A stretch of 64,000 nucleotides of DNA from contig QHYH01000081.1 of NCBI GenBank assembly GCA_003223215.1, positions 62,001 through 126,000 on the forward strand, in the 5' to 3' direction. The notes under the pieces were generated by a model that searched no databases, was not told the origin of the DNA, and saw nothing but the letters and a program-made list of their open reading frames with translations. Made by a program: the position numbers and the translations under genes. This document shows, in pieces, positions 46,254 through 53,938 of the stretch. Source of the stretch: Acidobacteriota bacterium (GTDB taxonomy: Bacteria; Acidobacteriota; Terriglobia; Acidiferrales; UBA7541). Numbering within the stretch: position 1 is the first letter of the stretch; the number at the start of each line of letters is the position of its first letter.

Positions 46254-47474
46254 ATGAGTCTTCAAGGCGGCAGTCAGGCTCCCGAAAGGGGGGCGAAGTT
46301 GTTCAAGGTGCTTACCGGCGGGGCGCTCCTGCTTGTGGTGCTTGGTGCGTTTACGATGCTCCAGCGCCGTGCGGAATACCGCACCCTCGCGGAAGAAACG
46401 GAAACGCTGGCGATTCAAACGGTCGGGGTCATTCACGCGACCCCGGAGGCAGGCGAGGAAGATTTGGTTCTGCCCGGCACCATGGAAGCCTTCGTGGAAT
46501 CGCCGATTTACGCGCGCACCAATGGCTACCTGAAAAAGTGGTATCACGACATCGGCAGCCGCGTTCAAAAGGGCGACCTGCTGGCGGACATCGACACTCC
46601 GGAAGTGGATCAGCAGCTCTCGCAAGCGCGCGCCGATCTGGCGACGGCCGAGGCCAATGCCCACCTTTCGGAGATTACCGCTTCCCGGTATACGGAACTC
46701 TTGAAAACGGACGGCGTATCGAAGCAGGAGGTCGATAACGCCGCCGGCGATCTTGCGGCCAAGCGCGCCATCGTGCAATCGGAGGAAGCCAACGTGCACC
46801 GCCTGGAGGAAATGAAATCCTTTCAGCACATTTACGCGCCGTTTTCCGGGGTCATCACGCGCCGCAACACGGACATCGGCATGTTGATCAACGCCGGAAA
46901 CACCGGATCCGCCGAGCAGTTGTTTTTCCTGGCCCAGACCAGTCCTTTGCGGGTTTACGTGCGCGTGCCGGAAATCTACGCGAACACCATTCATGCGGGC
47001 CTCGGAGGGTATCTCGAGGTCACGCAGTATCCGGGCAAAAAAATAGAAGGAAAGGTCGTGCGCACCGCGGAAGCAATCGACCTGGCCACGCGCACGCTGA
47101 ACACCGAAGTGGACGTTCCCAACCGCGATGGCACGCTGCTGCCCGGCGGCTACGCGCAGGTGCATCTGGAAGTCAAAGTGACCGGTTCGCGGTTGCAGGT
47201 ACCGGTGAACGCTTTGCTGTTCCGTTCCGAGGGCCTTCGCGCCGTCGTCGTGGACGCCAATCACAAAATCCATCTGAGGCAGATTACGGTCGGGCGCGAC
47301 TATGGCACGAACCTCGAGGTTTTGCAGGGCCTCGATCCCAAGGATTGGATTGTCCTCAATCCGGAGGATTCGCTCGAAGAAGGCCAGGAAGTGCGCGTGA
47401 AAGAAATCGCCATGAATACCGCCGCCCCGGCACCCGGGAAGCCGCAAACACCGACACCGGGTTCCAACAAATAG
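46254..47474 (+). CDS. RND efflux periplasmic adaptor subunit
   Basis: A 406-residue membrane-fusion protein. GGAG at the right spacing favours ATG 46254 over ATG 46236. One N-terminal helix anchors it (LTGGALLLVVLGAFTML). The biotinyl-lipoyl half appears as YARTNGYLKKWYHDIGSRVQKGDLLADIDTPEVDQQL, the helical hairpin as residues about 110-180, the second lipoyl part as IYAPFSGVITRRNTDIGMLI, and the beta-barrel after it (LRVYVRVPEIYANTIHAG). It bridges the RND pump and outer-membrane channel encoded on either side, 73 bp after the pump stop and 2 bp before the channel start. Confidence 0.92.
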   Translation: MSLQGGSQAPERGAKLFKVLTGGALLLVVLGAFTMLQRRAEYRTLAEETETLAIQTVGVIHATPEAGEEDLVLPGTMEAFVESPIYARTNGYLKKWYHDIGSRVQKGDLLADIDTPEVDQQLSQARADLATAEANAHLSEITASRYTELLKTDGVSKQEVDNAAGDLAAKRAIVQSEEANVHRLEEMKSFQHIYAPFSGVITRRNTDIGMLINAGNTGSAEQLFFLAQTSPLRVYVRVPEIYANTIHAGLGGYLEVTQYPGKKIEGKVVRTAEAIDLATRTLNTEVDVPNRDGTLLPGGYAQVHLEVKVTGSRLQVPVNALLFRSEGLRAVVVDANHKIHLRQITVGRDYGTNLEVLQGLDPKDWIVLNPEDSLEEGQEVRVKEIAMNTAAPAPGKPQTPTPGSNK

Positions 47475-47476
47475 TA

Positions 47477-48949
47477 ATGATGAGGGTGAAGCATCTCGCG
47501 GTCCTCGGTACCGTAGCTGTCTTCTTATTCGGCTGTACCGTGGGGCCGAAGTACCAGCGGGCTTCCGCTCCCGTTCCCGCCAAGTGGGATGTCACCGAGC
47601 CGTGGCGCGAAAGCGCCCCCAAAGACGGGGTCGCCAAAGGCGAATGGTGGAGCGTTTTCGAGAGCGACGAACTGTCCGCCCTTGAAAAGCAGACGCTCGA
47701 CGCGAACCAGACCATCCAAGTGGCCGTTGCGCGTCTCGAGCAAGCACGCGCCGCGGCCGCGCTCGAAGTAGCGACGCGGTTTCCGACACTTTCCACCTCG
47801 CCCAGCGCCGAGCGCCAGCGGCTCTCCGGGAATCGGCCGAGCAGCAGCAACTTTCCGATCACCGGCGCGGTCTCTCAAAGCAACATCACTCTTCCGTTCG
47901 TCGCGGGCTATGAAGCGGACTTGTTTGGGCAGCGACGGCGCACCATCGAAGCGGCCCAGGCCTCCTACCAGGTCGCCGCCGCCGACCTTGCAAACGTGCG
48001 CCTGGTGATCACCGCGGAACTTGCGGGCGATTACTTCACGCTCCACCAGCTCGATTCCGAGCTGAACATCTTGAATCGCACCGTCGACACGCTCCAAAAA
48101 GGCCTGCAACTGGTCGAATCGCGCCACGCCGGCGGCCTGGCCTCCGGTCTGGACGTCGCCCAGGAAGAAACCCTGCTAAACACCACGAAAACGCAGGCAG
48201 TTTTGCTGCAACAACAACGCAAACAGGTTGAGGATGCCATCGCGGTGTTGCTCGGAAAACCTGCGCCTGATTTTCACCTCGTGCCGAAAGAATCGAACGC
48301 CGAGCCTCCTGCGCTCGATGCGGGATTGCCTTCCGACCTTCTCGAGCGCCGTCCGGACATCGCCGAGGCCGAGCGCCAGATGGCGGTCGCCAACGCGCAG
48401 ATCGGCATTGCGCGGTCGGCCTATTTCCCCTCGTTGAATCTTTTTGCGAACGGCGGATGGCAAGCGGCGGACATCGCCAAGCTTTTGAATGTGCAGAGCA
48501 CCTTCTGGGCCGTCGGAGCCAACGTGGCGGAAGCCATCTTTACCGGCGGTTCGCGGCGCGCGCAAACGCAATTCGCCAAAGCGGGTTACCGGGCGAGCGT
48601 GGCTTCCTACCGCGACACGGTCTTAAACGCGTTCCGCGAGGTGCAGGACGACGTGACCGGCTTGCTGGTTCTCGACCAGGCTTTTCTCGCGCAAGAGAAG
48701 ACCGTTGATTCGGCCCGCCGCACTGTGGATATCGCCACGAGCCGCTACGTGGGGGGCCTCGTCAACTATCTTGATGTCGTAAACGCCCAGCAGACCTTGT
48801 TGAATAACGAGCAGGAGCTGGCCGTAATCCGCGGCCAGCGCCTGGTGACCAGCGTTCTGCTTGTGAAGGCCCTTGGTGGCGGATGGGACGCTTCGAGCCT
48901 CGCCGCCGTGCAGGTCAAAACAAGACTGAAAGACGTAGTCGCGCCCTGA
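47477..48949 (+). CDS. Outer-membrane channel lipoprotein (TolC/NodT family)
   Basis: A 490-residue efflux channel. The ATG at 47477 (or 47480) lies two bases past the adaptor stop. A lipoprotein signal ends in LFGCTVGPKY, so Cys would be lipid-modified. The body has the two structural repeats of the OEP family: residues about 70-260 (EWWSVFESDELSALEKQTLDANQ; GYEADLFGQRRRTIEAAQ) and about 270-460 (DLLERRPDIAEAERQMAVANAQIGIA; EAIFTGGSRRAQ; SRYVGGLVNYLDVVNAQQTLL). It completes the tripartite pump. Confidence 0.93.
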   Translation: MMRVKHLAVLGTVAVFLFGCTVGPKYQRASAPVPAKWDVTEPWRESAPKDGVAKGEWWSVFESDELSALEKQTLDANQTIQVAVARLEQARAAAALEVATRFPTLSTSPSAERQRLSGNRPSSSNFPITGAVSQSNITLPFVAGYEADLFGQRRRTIEAAQASYQVAAADLANVRLVITAELAGDYFTLHQLDSELNILNRTVDTLQKGLQLVESRHAGGLASGLDVAQEETLLNTTKTQAVLLQQQRKQVEDAIAVLLGKPAPDFHLVPKESNAEPPALDAGLPSDLLERRPDIAEAERQMAVANAQIGIARSAYFPSLNLFANGGWQAADIAKLLNVQSTFWAVGANVAEAIFTGGSRRAQTQFAKAGYRASVASYRDTVLNAFREVQDDVTGLLVLDQAFLAQEKTVDSARRTVDIATSRYVGGLVNYLDVVNAQQTLLNNEQELAVIRGQRLVTSVLLVKALGGGWDASSLAAVQVKTRLKDVVAP

Positions 48950-48971
48950 AGCAGCCGCGCCCGGAGTTCGT

Positions 48972-49910
48972 TCAGGGATTGCCGGTGTCGTGCGCCGAGA
49001 TGACGCGGCCCAATTCCGACGAGCGGCCCAGGCGATCGAACATCTGATACGCGGCGTCGGAAATCTTCGTGATGGCGTCTCCACCATCCCGCTCGCGCTT
49101 CAAATAGGTGGTCATCACGCTGATCACGTAGGGCCGTTTGCCCGCGAAAACGATCCCGCAGTCGTTCCGCACGCCCTCAAGCTCGCCCGGTTTGTTCGCC
49201 ACTTTCAAGTCTTCGGGCAAATTGCGCGGGATGTAACTTTCCTTGTGCACGCTAAGCAAATGGAAAAAGTTCTCGGTCATCTGCTGGTTCAAAACCTTGC
49301 CGCGATAGAGATTTTCGAGCAGCAGCATCATCTCGCGCGGCGTCGCGACGTTTTCTCGTCCTTCCGCGGCCGCTTTCAGGTCCATCATCTTGCGCCGCAA
49401 CCGCGTGTGCGTCAGCCCAAGTGAATCGACCAGCGCGTTGACGTTTTCCATCCCAAGGCGATCGATGATGACGTTGGTGGCCGAATTGTCGCTCACGGAA
49501 ATCATCAGGCCGGCGACGTCGCCGAGCGTCAGCCGGGTCATCCCCGGCGTCAGCACGCTCGAGATGCCGCTTCCCCCCACCAGGTCCGCCTGCTCGAGCG
49601 TATAGAAGTCCGTGAGCTTGACCTTGCCTTGTTGCGCCTGGCGGTAAAGCTCCGCCAGAATCGCAATCTTGATCGAACTTGCCGTTGGCATGACTTCGTC
49701 GGCATGCAGCAAGTACTTCTGCCCGGTGGCCAGATCCAGGATGGCCACGCCGATAACGCCGTCCAGGTGGCGGTCCACTTCCTGGACATTGGCCTCCAGT
49801 TTTTGCCAGAGTATTTGTTCTTTTTCCCGTCCTGTCTGTTGCGCGCGCGCTGGGGCCGGCGCGCACAAGCCGACGGCAATGAGAGCAAGGGCAATCCCCC
49901 GTGGGAACAC
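48972..49910 (-). CDS. Class A beta-lactamase-like serine hydrolase
   Basis: A 312-residue exported protein. GTG 49910 is preferred over GTG 49916 since GGAGG sits five bases ahead of it. Signal peptide ends near APARA. Active-site motifs of class A beta-lactamases: Ser-x-x-Lys in TASSIKIA, Ser-Asp-Asn in SVSDNSATN. The KTG box reads KPG in VANKPGELEG, and the omega loop lacks the canonical Glu-x-x-Leu-Asn (LRRKMMDLKAAAEGRENVATP instead). Such proteins can be penicillin-binding-like hydrolases or weak beta-lactamases; antibiotic resistance cannot be claimed. It is convergent with the efflux operon, 22 bp away. Confidence 0.85.
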   Translation of the reverse strand: MFPRGIALALIAVGLCAPAPARAQQTGREKEQILWQKLEANVQEVDRHLDGVIGVAILDLATGQKYLLHADEVMPTASSIKIAILAELYRQAQQGKVKLTDFYTLEQADLVGGSGISSVLTPGMTRLTLGDVAGLMISVSDNSATNVIIDRLGMENVNALVDSLGLTHTRLRRKMMDLKAAAEGRENVATPREMMLLLENLYRGKVLNQQMTENFFHLLSVHKESYIPRNLPEDLKVANKPGELEGVRNDCGIVFAGKRPYVISVMTTYLKRERDGGDAITKISDAAYQMFDRLGRSSELGRVISAHDTGNP

Positions 49911-49969
49911 GTTCACCTCCGCGTTCGGGATTATAGAGCCTGTCTCGCAGAAGGGTTTGAACTTTTGAT

Positions 49970-49989
49970 TTCGAATCCCGGCCCCACCA
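49970..49989 (+). repeat. tRNA 3'-end fragment
   Basis: TTCGAATCCCGGCCCCACCA is a 20-base match to the T loop, 3' acceptor and CCA of a typical tRNA, but the upstream bases do not fold as the rest of a tRNA. Such 3' fragments are common relics of integration at tRNA genes. No integrase lies nearby. Confidence 0.45.
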
Positions 49990-50175
49990 TGGCCAGGTGT
50001 GCGGGATCCGAGCGAGGCGGCTACGGAATCGACAAGGCAAGTTCTCTTGCGCCGGTAAGCGACCGCATGGTGCGGCAGAATAGGCGCAGGCGCTCAAGTC
50101 GCTGCACCCATTTCCAATCCAAACGTCTCATCGAGGTTCAGTCGAATTCCTTAAGGGAACGCACTTCAGGAGCGG

Positions 50176-50520
50176 TTACCCCGGCGGCCAGCGGAATGGT
50201 CTCCCGCCCAGTAAATGTAAATGGAGGTGAAACACCGACTGGCCGGCTCCTTCGCCGCTATTCAACACCGTGCGGTAGCCCTGAAGGAGCTGGCGTTCCC
50301 GAGCAAGCTGCGCGGCGACCAGCTGCAGCTTTCCGAGTACCACTTGATCCTCCTGGCTTGCGTCCGTCAACGATTCGAAATGTTTCCGTGGGCAAATCAG
50401 GATGTGCGTCGGCGCCTGCGGGCTGATATCCTCGAACGCGAACAGTTCGGGATCTTCATACACCATCTTCGACGGAATCTGCTTCGCCCCAATTCTGCAA
50501 AATAAACAATCCCTGTTCAT
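50176..50520 (-). CDS. HIT-family (histidine triad) protein
   Basis: A 114-residue nucleotide hydrolase/transferase of the HINT type. Features: CLFCRI at the N-terminus (a possible zinc Cys pair with a downstream His), SKMVYEDPELFAFEDISPQAPTHILI, and the triad motif VFHLHLHLLGG, whose middle His is the expected nucleophile. Members hydrolyse purine phosphoramidates. Its ATG overlaps the rlpA stop as ATGA, so the pair is translationally coupled. Confidence 0.93.
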   Translation of the reverse strand: MNRDCLFCRIGAKQIPSKMVYEDPELFAFEDISPQAPTHILICPRKHFESLTDASQEDQVVLGKLQLVAAQLARERQLLQGYRTVLNSGEGAGQSVFHLHLHLLGGRPFRWPPG

Positions 50521-51386
50521 CGAATTCCTCCCGCGGGCGGTTCAGGATCCAGACGCGTGACGAACGGTGTAAAACCCTCGCGCAAACGCAGTTGGTCGCC
50601 GAACTGCCGGGCCGTATCTTCGCCGGTGATTTTACCCACGCGTACGCGGTAGAAAGTTCCATCCGGTGCGTCATACTGCTGAATGAAAATCGGCGAATAG
50701 GAAGGGTTGAGACGGTCGCGCAGCCGCTCGGCATTACCGCGATCCCGGAACGCTCCCACCTGCACGGTGAAAAATCCCGCGGCGGGATCCACGTTGCCGA
50801 GGACTTCCACCCGCACCGGCGCGACCCCCGGCCCCACCAGATCGATCTCCCGCGCCGCCGCCAGGGAAAGATCGATGACGCGATTCTCCACAAACGGCCC
50901 CCGGTCCGTGATGCGGACCGTCGTGCTTTCTCCATTGTTCAAGTTGGTCACACGCACCATGGTATCGAACGGCAGGGTGCGGTGGGCCGCGGTGAATTTA
51001 TACATGTCGTAGATTTCGCCGTTTGAAGCGCGCCTCCCGTTGAACGGCTCGCCATACCAGGAAGCATTCCCCTGTTCGGCGTACCCGGCCGGAGCTGGGG
51101 CCGGCGTCGGTCTATCATGTCGCGCTCGCGGACCAGACGGCGTCTCGGGCACGTCCGTCGAACGCTTCGCGGATTCTTCCCTTCTCGGTGGCGTGCTCGT
51201 AGGTTGCGTCGGCGGCCGACTCGCAACGGGCCTCCGCCCCGCGCATCCCGAGCCGACCAAGGCCAACAGGAACAAAGTTGTCGACAAGAAATAGAGAATT
51301 CCGCCGAGGCTTTGCGCCTCACGAGCGCCAGCTCGCCGCCCGCTTGCCTTCCGTGCTCTGCGAGACCTCTTGACTGAAGTCTTCAA
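50517..51386 (-). CDS. rlpA: RlpA-like septal-ring lipoprotein with SPOR domain
   Basis: A 289-residue protein. The apparent start is TTG 51386; no strong ribosome site is visible. A lipoprotein signal ends in VGSGCAGR. After a Pro/Ser/Arg linker comes the double-psi beta-barrel of RlpA (GNASWYGEPFNGRRASNGE; TLPFDTMVRVTNLNNG; ITDRGPFVENRVIDLS), the fold with lytic transglycosylase activity on peptidoglycan lacking stem peptides. The C-terminus is a SPOR domain (FFTVQVGAFRDRGNAERL; YRVRVGKITGEDTARQF), which binds such denuded glycan at division sites. It is the middle gene between a 90-residue protein and HIT. Confidence 0.88.
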   Translation of the reverse strand: MKTSVKRSRRARKASGRRAGAREAQSLGGILYFLSTTLFLLALVGSGCAGRRPVASRPPTQPTSTPPRREESAKRSTDVPETPSGPRARHDRPTPAPAPAGYAEQGNASWYGEPFNGRRASNGEIYDMYKFTAAHRTLPFDTMVRVTNLNNGESTTVRITDRGPFVENRVIDLSLAAAREIDLVGPGVAPVRVEVLGNVDPAAGFFTVQVGAFRDRGNAERLRDRLNPSYSPIFIQQYDAPDGTFYRVRVGKITGEDTARQFGDQLRLREGFTPFVTRLDPEPPAGGIR

Positions 51387-51400
51387 AGGCCCGCCTGGAT

Positions 51401-51673
51401 TCAGGATTTGGAGGATTTCTGGGCTTTCTGCGAATTGCGCGCGGCATTGCGCTCTTCGAGCCAGCTCGCCGCCTCGCCAAGCTTCTCGGACACTTCACGC
51501 AGGAATTGCGCTGTGCGCTTTTCCGTTTCGGGAGCGATATCTTCTTTCAAGAGGGCCTTCAAGCGGGTCAGTTCTTCGTCTACCCGCTTCCCGAAATCTT
51601 CGAAACTGTGAATCTGTTTCAACTTCGCCACTTCCTCGTCGATGCGCCTGCCGAACTCTTCCAATCGGCCCAT
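51401..51673 (-). CDS. Small helical protein upstream of rlpA, function unknown
   Basis: 90 residues from ATG 51673 with AGAGG ahead of it. The sequence is almost entirely amphipathic helix with repeated FGRRIDEEVAKL and FGKRVDEELTRL units, then REVSEKLGEAASWLEER. This favours a coiled coil or helical hairpin; the internal repeat of about 25 residues is visible by eye. No membrane segment or signal. It lies 14 bp before rlpA and divergent from the rhomboid gene, so it may be an envelope-linked helper. Confidence 0.7.
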   Translation of the reverse strand: MGRLEEFGRRIDEEVAKLKQIHSFEDFGKRVDEELTRLKALLKEDIAPETEKRTAQFLREVSEKLGEAASWLEERNAARNSQKAQKSSKS

Positions 51674-51747
51674 AGTTGCCTCTGGCGCGACATTCCGCGC
51701 GATTTCTGTATTATAGAAAGGCTCTTATCCGGTCGCAAGGAGGATGG

Positions 51748-52668
51748 TTGCCCCTACCCTACGGTTGGCAGTGGCGATTGGAGCGATGGAAAAACGCGCT
51801 CGGCGGACTTTTCGGCGGCGAGCAGCAACCCCGCCCGAAACTGTGTCCGGTTTGCGGCGCGCTTGTAGGCATCAAAGCCACGCGCTGCCACGAATGCGGC
51901 GCCAACCTGCACTTTTCTCTCGCCGCCTTGAGCAAGAAACTCTCCCGCTTATTCGGCGAGAACGAGGCTCCCGCCACCACCGCCTTGCTCATCGCCAACA
52001 TTTTGATGCTCGGCGTGAGTTGGCTTTCCTTCGCCGCCGCCGGCCAGGGAGGCGGTCTGACCATATTGTGGGGATTGGTCGGTGAAGCGCAATACCGCCT
52101 TGGGGCAAGCTTTGGTCCCGCCATTTTCTTTGAAAATCAGTGGTGGAGACTGGTCACCGCGATGTTTCTTCACGCCGGCCTGGTGCACATCGGATTCAAC
52201 ATGATGGCGTTAATGCAACTCGGCCCGCCGCTCGAAGAGCTTTACGGCTCGGCCCGCTATTTGTTCTTTTATATGGTGACGGGCGCTTTCGGTTTCTTCG
52301 TGAGCGCGGCCACCGGCCATTTCTCGCTGGGAGCCAGCGGAGCGCTGCTGGGGCTTGTCGGCTTGCTCCTGGCGATCACTACAAAACGCGGCGGCGCCTA
52401 CATGCGCGAAATACGCTCGCGCTTGCTTACGCAAGTGGTCATTCTTTTTGCGTTGGGGTTTTCCGGTTTCATGGCCATGGACAACTTCGCTCACGGCGGA
52501 GGGCTGGCCGCAGGCTTCCTGCTCGGCAAGCTGTTTGCCGACCGTAAGCCGGTGACTGCCGGCGAACGGCGCACCGCCTACGCCCTGGGATGGCTCGCTG
52601 GAGTCGTCATCATCGCGAGTTTCGTTTTGATGCTTCTGCACTATCACGATCCGCTTCCCGGCCGCTGA
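51748..52668 (+). CDS. Rhomboid-family intramembrane serine protease with N-terminal zinc ribbon
   Basis: About 306 residues from TTG 51748, which sits behind AAGGAGG; an ATG at 51676 in the same frame would add 24 residues overlapping the divergent promoter. Residues about 30-55 form a zinc ribbon (CPVCGALVGIKATRCHECG, four Cys). Six to seven helices follow; catalytic Ser is in GASGALLG and catalytic His in DNFAHGGGLAAG. WWRLVTAMFLHAGLVHIGFNMMAL is the family hallmark segment before them. It cleaves membrane proteins within the bilayer; the ribbon could recruit substrates. It converges on pgsA. Confidence 0.9.
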   Translation: MPLPYGWQWRLERWKNALGGLFGGEQQPRPKLCPVCGALVGIKATRCHECGANLHFSLAALSKKLSRLFGENEAPATTALLIANILMLGVSWLSFAAAGQGGGLTILWGLVGEAQYRLGASFGPAIFFENQWWRLVTAMFLHAGLVHIGFNMMALMQLGPPLEELYGSARYLFFYMVTGAFGFFVSAATGHFSLGASGALLGLVGLLLAITTKRGGAYMREIRSRLLTQVVILFALGFSGFMAMDNFAHGGGLAAGFLLGKLFADRKPVTAGERRTAYALGWLAGVVIIASFVLMLLHYHDPLPGR

Positions 52669-52735
52669 CAGCTCCTGGCTCCCTCGGCTCGAATGGCTAT
52701 CCGCAAGACCTGTTTGATTTCTTGAAATCCCGGTT

Positions 52736-53299
52736 CTAAAGCGGTTGCGAGGGCAGGTTGAGGCGGCGGGCGACGGTGAAGGAATAGTGCACTCCCGAGA
52801 TGACGCTCAGGGCCGACACAAAGTAAACGAGGAAACGGTTCAGGAGATCGAGATGGAAGGCCGGGTAAGCCGCGCCCAGCACCACCGCAAAAACCAGGAC
52901 AATCTGCGAAAACGTGGTGAACTTGCCGTAGATGCTCGGCGGAAACGGCCGGTAGCCGGAAGCCAGAATAATCACCACCGCCACCGTGAGAATGAGCAGG
53001 TCGCGGCTCAGCACCAGAATGGTAAGCCACCACGCCAGTTGCTTTTCAAACGCCAGAACGACAAAGGAAGAAGAGAGCAAAAGCTTATCGGCGATGGGGT
53101 CGAGATAAGCTCCGAGCGAAGAATGCTGGTTGAATCTCCGTGCGATCAGGCCATCGATGCCGTCGGAAAAGCCCGCAATCACCAGAATCAGCAACGCCCA
53201 CTTGTACTTCTCATAGGACATGAAAATCAGAAAGAACGGCAGGAAACAAAGCCGGAGGAAGGTGATTTGATTGGGTACGGTCCAGATTCGGCCCTTCAT
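52736..53299 (-). CDS. pgsA: CDP-diacylglycerol-glycerol-3-phosphate 3-phosphatidyltransferase
   Basis: A 187-residue membrane enzyme making phosphatidylglycerol phosphate from CDP-diacylglycerol and glycerol-3-phosphate. The CDP-alcohol motif is complete: SDGIDGLIARRFNQHSSLGAYLDPIADK, that is D-G-x2-D-G-x2-A-R-x8-G-x3-D-x3-D with both final Asp. About five to six helices, including PNQITFLRLCFLPFFL at the start. Single gene, 0.1 kb upstream of the next minus-strand gene. Confidence 0.92.
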   Translation of the reverse strand: MKGRIWTVPNQITFLRLCFLPFFLIFMSYEKYKWALLILVIAGFSDGIDGLIARRFNQHSSLGAYLDPIADKLLLSSSFVVLAFEKQLAWWLTILVLSRDLLILTVAVVIILASGYRPFPPSIYGKFTTFSQIVLVFAVVLGAAYPAFHLDLLNRFLVYFVSALSVISGVHYSFTVARRLNLPSQPL

Positions 53300-53398
53300 T
53301 GCGTTTACAAATAGCGTAATTCAGGAGCTCGTTTGAGGCAACTCGGCCGATGCAAAACGACGTTGTTAAATTAAACATGGTGGTTTTCGCAAGCCGCT

Positions 53399-53707
53399 TC
53401 AGGCGAATTCGGCAAGGAACTCTTTCAGCGAGCGGCCCAGCTTGCGCGCGAAAAGTTCGTTCATCGAAGGAATAGATCCCGAGGGCTCGTCGAGAGAAAT
53501 GCGTTCGACGCGATGCATGGGAAAAAACACCGTGGGGAATCCCACGCGCTCGCCGTCGGGCTCATTCATCTGACGGATGAAATGATCGAAGGAATTCAGG
53601 TCGATGCCGCGCAGCGTGACCCCGGAAGGGTTGACGACCAGCAATTCGCCCCATATTTTTTCCTTGGGCGAGTGCAGGCTCACGATCACGATGGAATGCG
53701 AGTCCAT
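53399..53707 (-). CDS. Conserved-looking small soluble protein, function unknown
   Basis: 102 residues from ATG 53707. A beta-rich N-terminal half (HSIVIVSLHSPKEKIWGELLVV) leads to a helix and a C-terminal helical tail (MNELFARKLGRSLKEFLAEF). The HRVERISLDEPSG section between them resembles a small beta-barrel used by RNA- or phosphate-binding proteins, but I do not recognise the family. No signal peptide. It sits between pgsA and the IS element. Confidence 0.6.
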   Translation of the reverse strand: MDSHSIVIVSLHSPKEKIWGELLVVNPSGVTLRGIDLNSFDHFIRQMNEPDGERVGFPTVFFPMHRVERISLDEPSGSIPSMNELFARKLGRSLKEFLAEFA

Positions 53708-53882
53708 GGATTAGGAGCGTCCTCCCGTTAGACTAACTCATTTGTCTATGCGCGATGGCTCCCCTTGCGGAATTAGGCAAGATCACGCGAGAGACCGGGT
53801 GTTCGCCCAAAGCGCAACGAGGCCTTCACCCATCCGCTGCTCGATGAGACAACCACGGAAAGCGAGGAAAACGGATGTGCCA

Positions 53883-53909
53883 GTGTAGTGTCCAGCAAAT
53901 AACTGGACA
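53883..53909 (+). repeat. Left terminal inverted repeat of the IS630 element
   Basis: Begins GTGTAGTGTCC and ends ACTGGACA; about 20 of 27 positions match the reverse complement of the right end. Confidence 0.7.
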
Positions 53910-53938
53910 AATGGGCGGGGTTCGGATATGCTCAGAGC

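Noticed and set aside
46116..47447. 443-residue minus-strand ORF
   Set aside because: Shadow of the RND adaptor gene.
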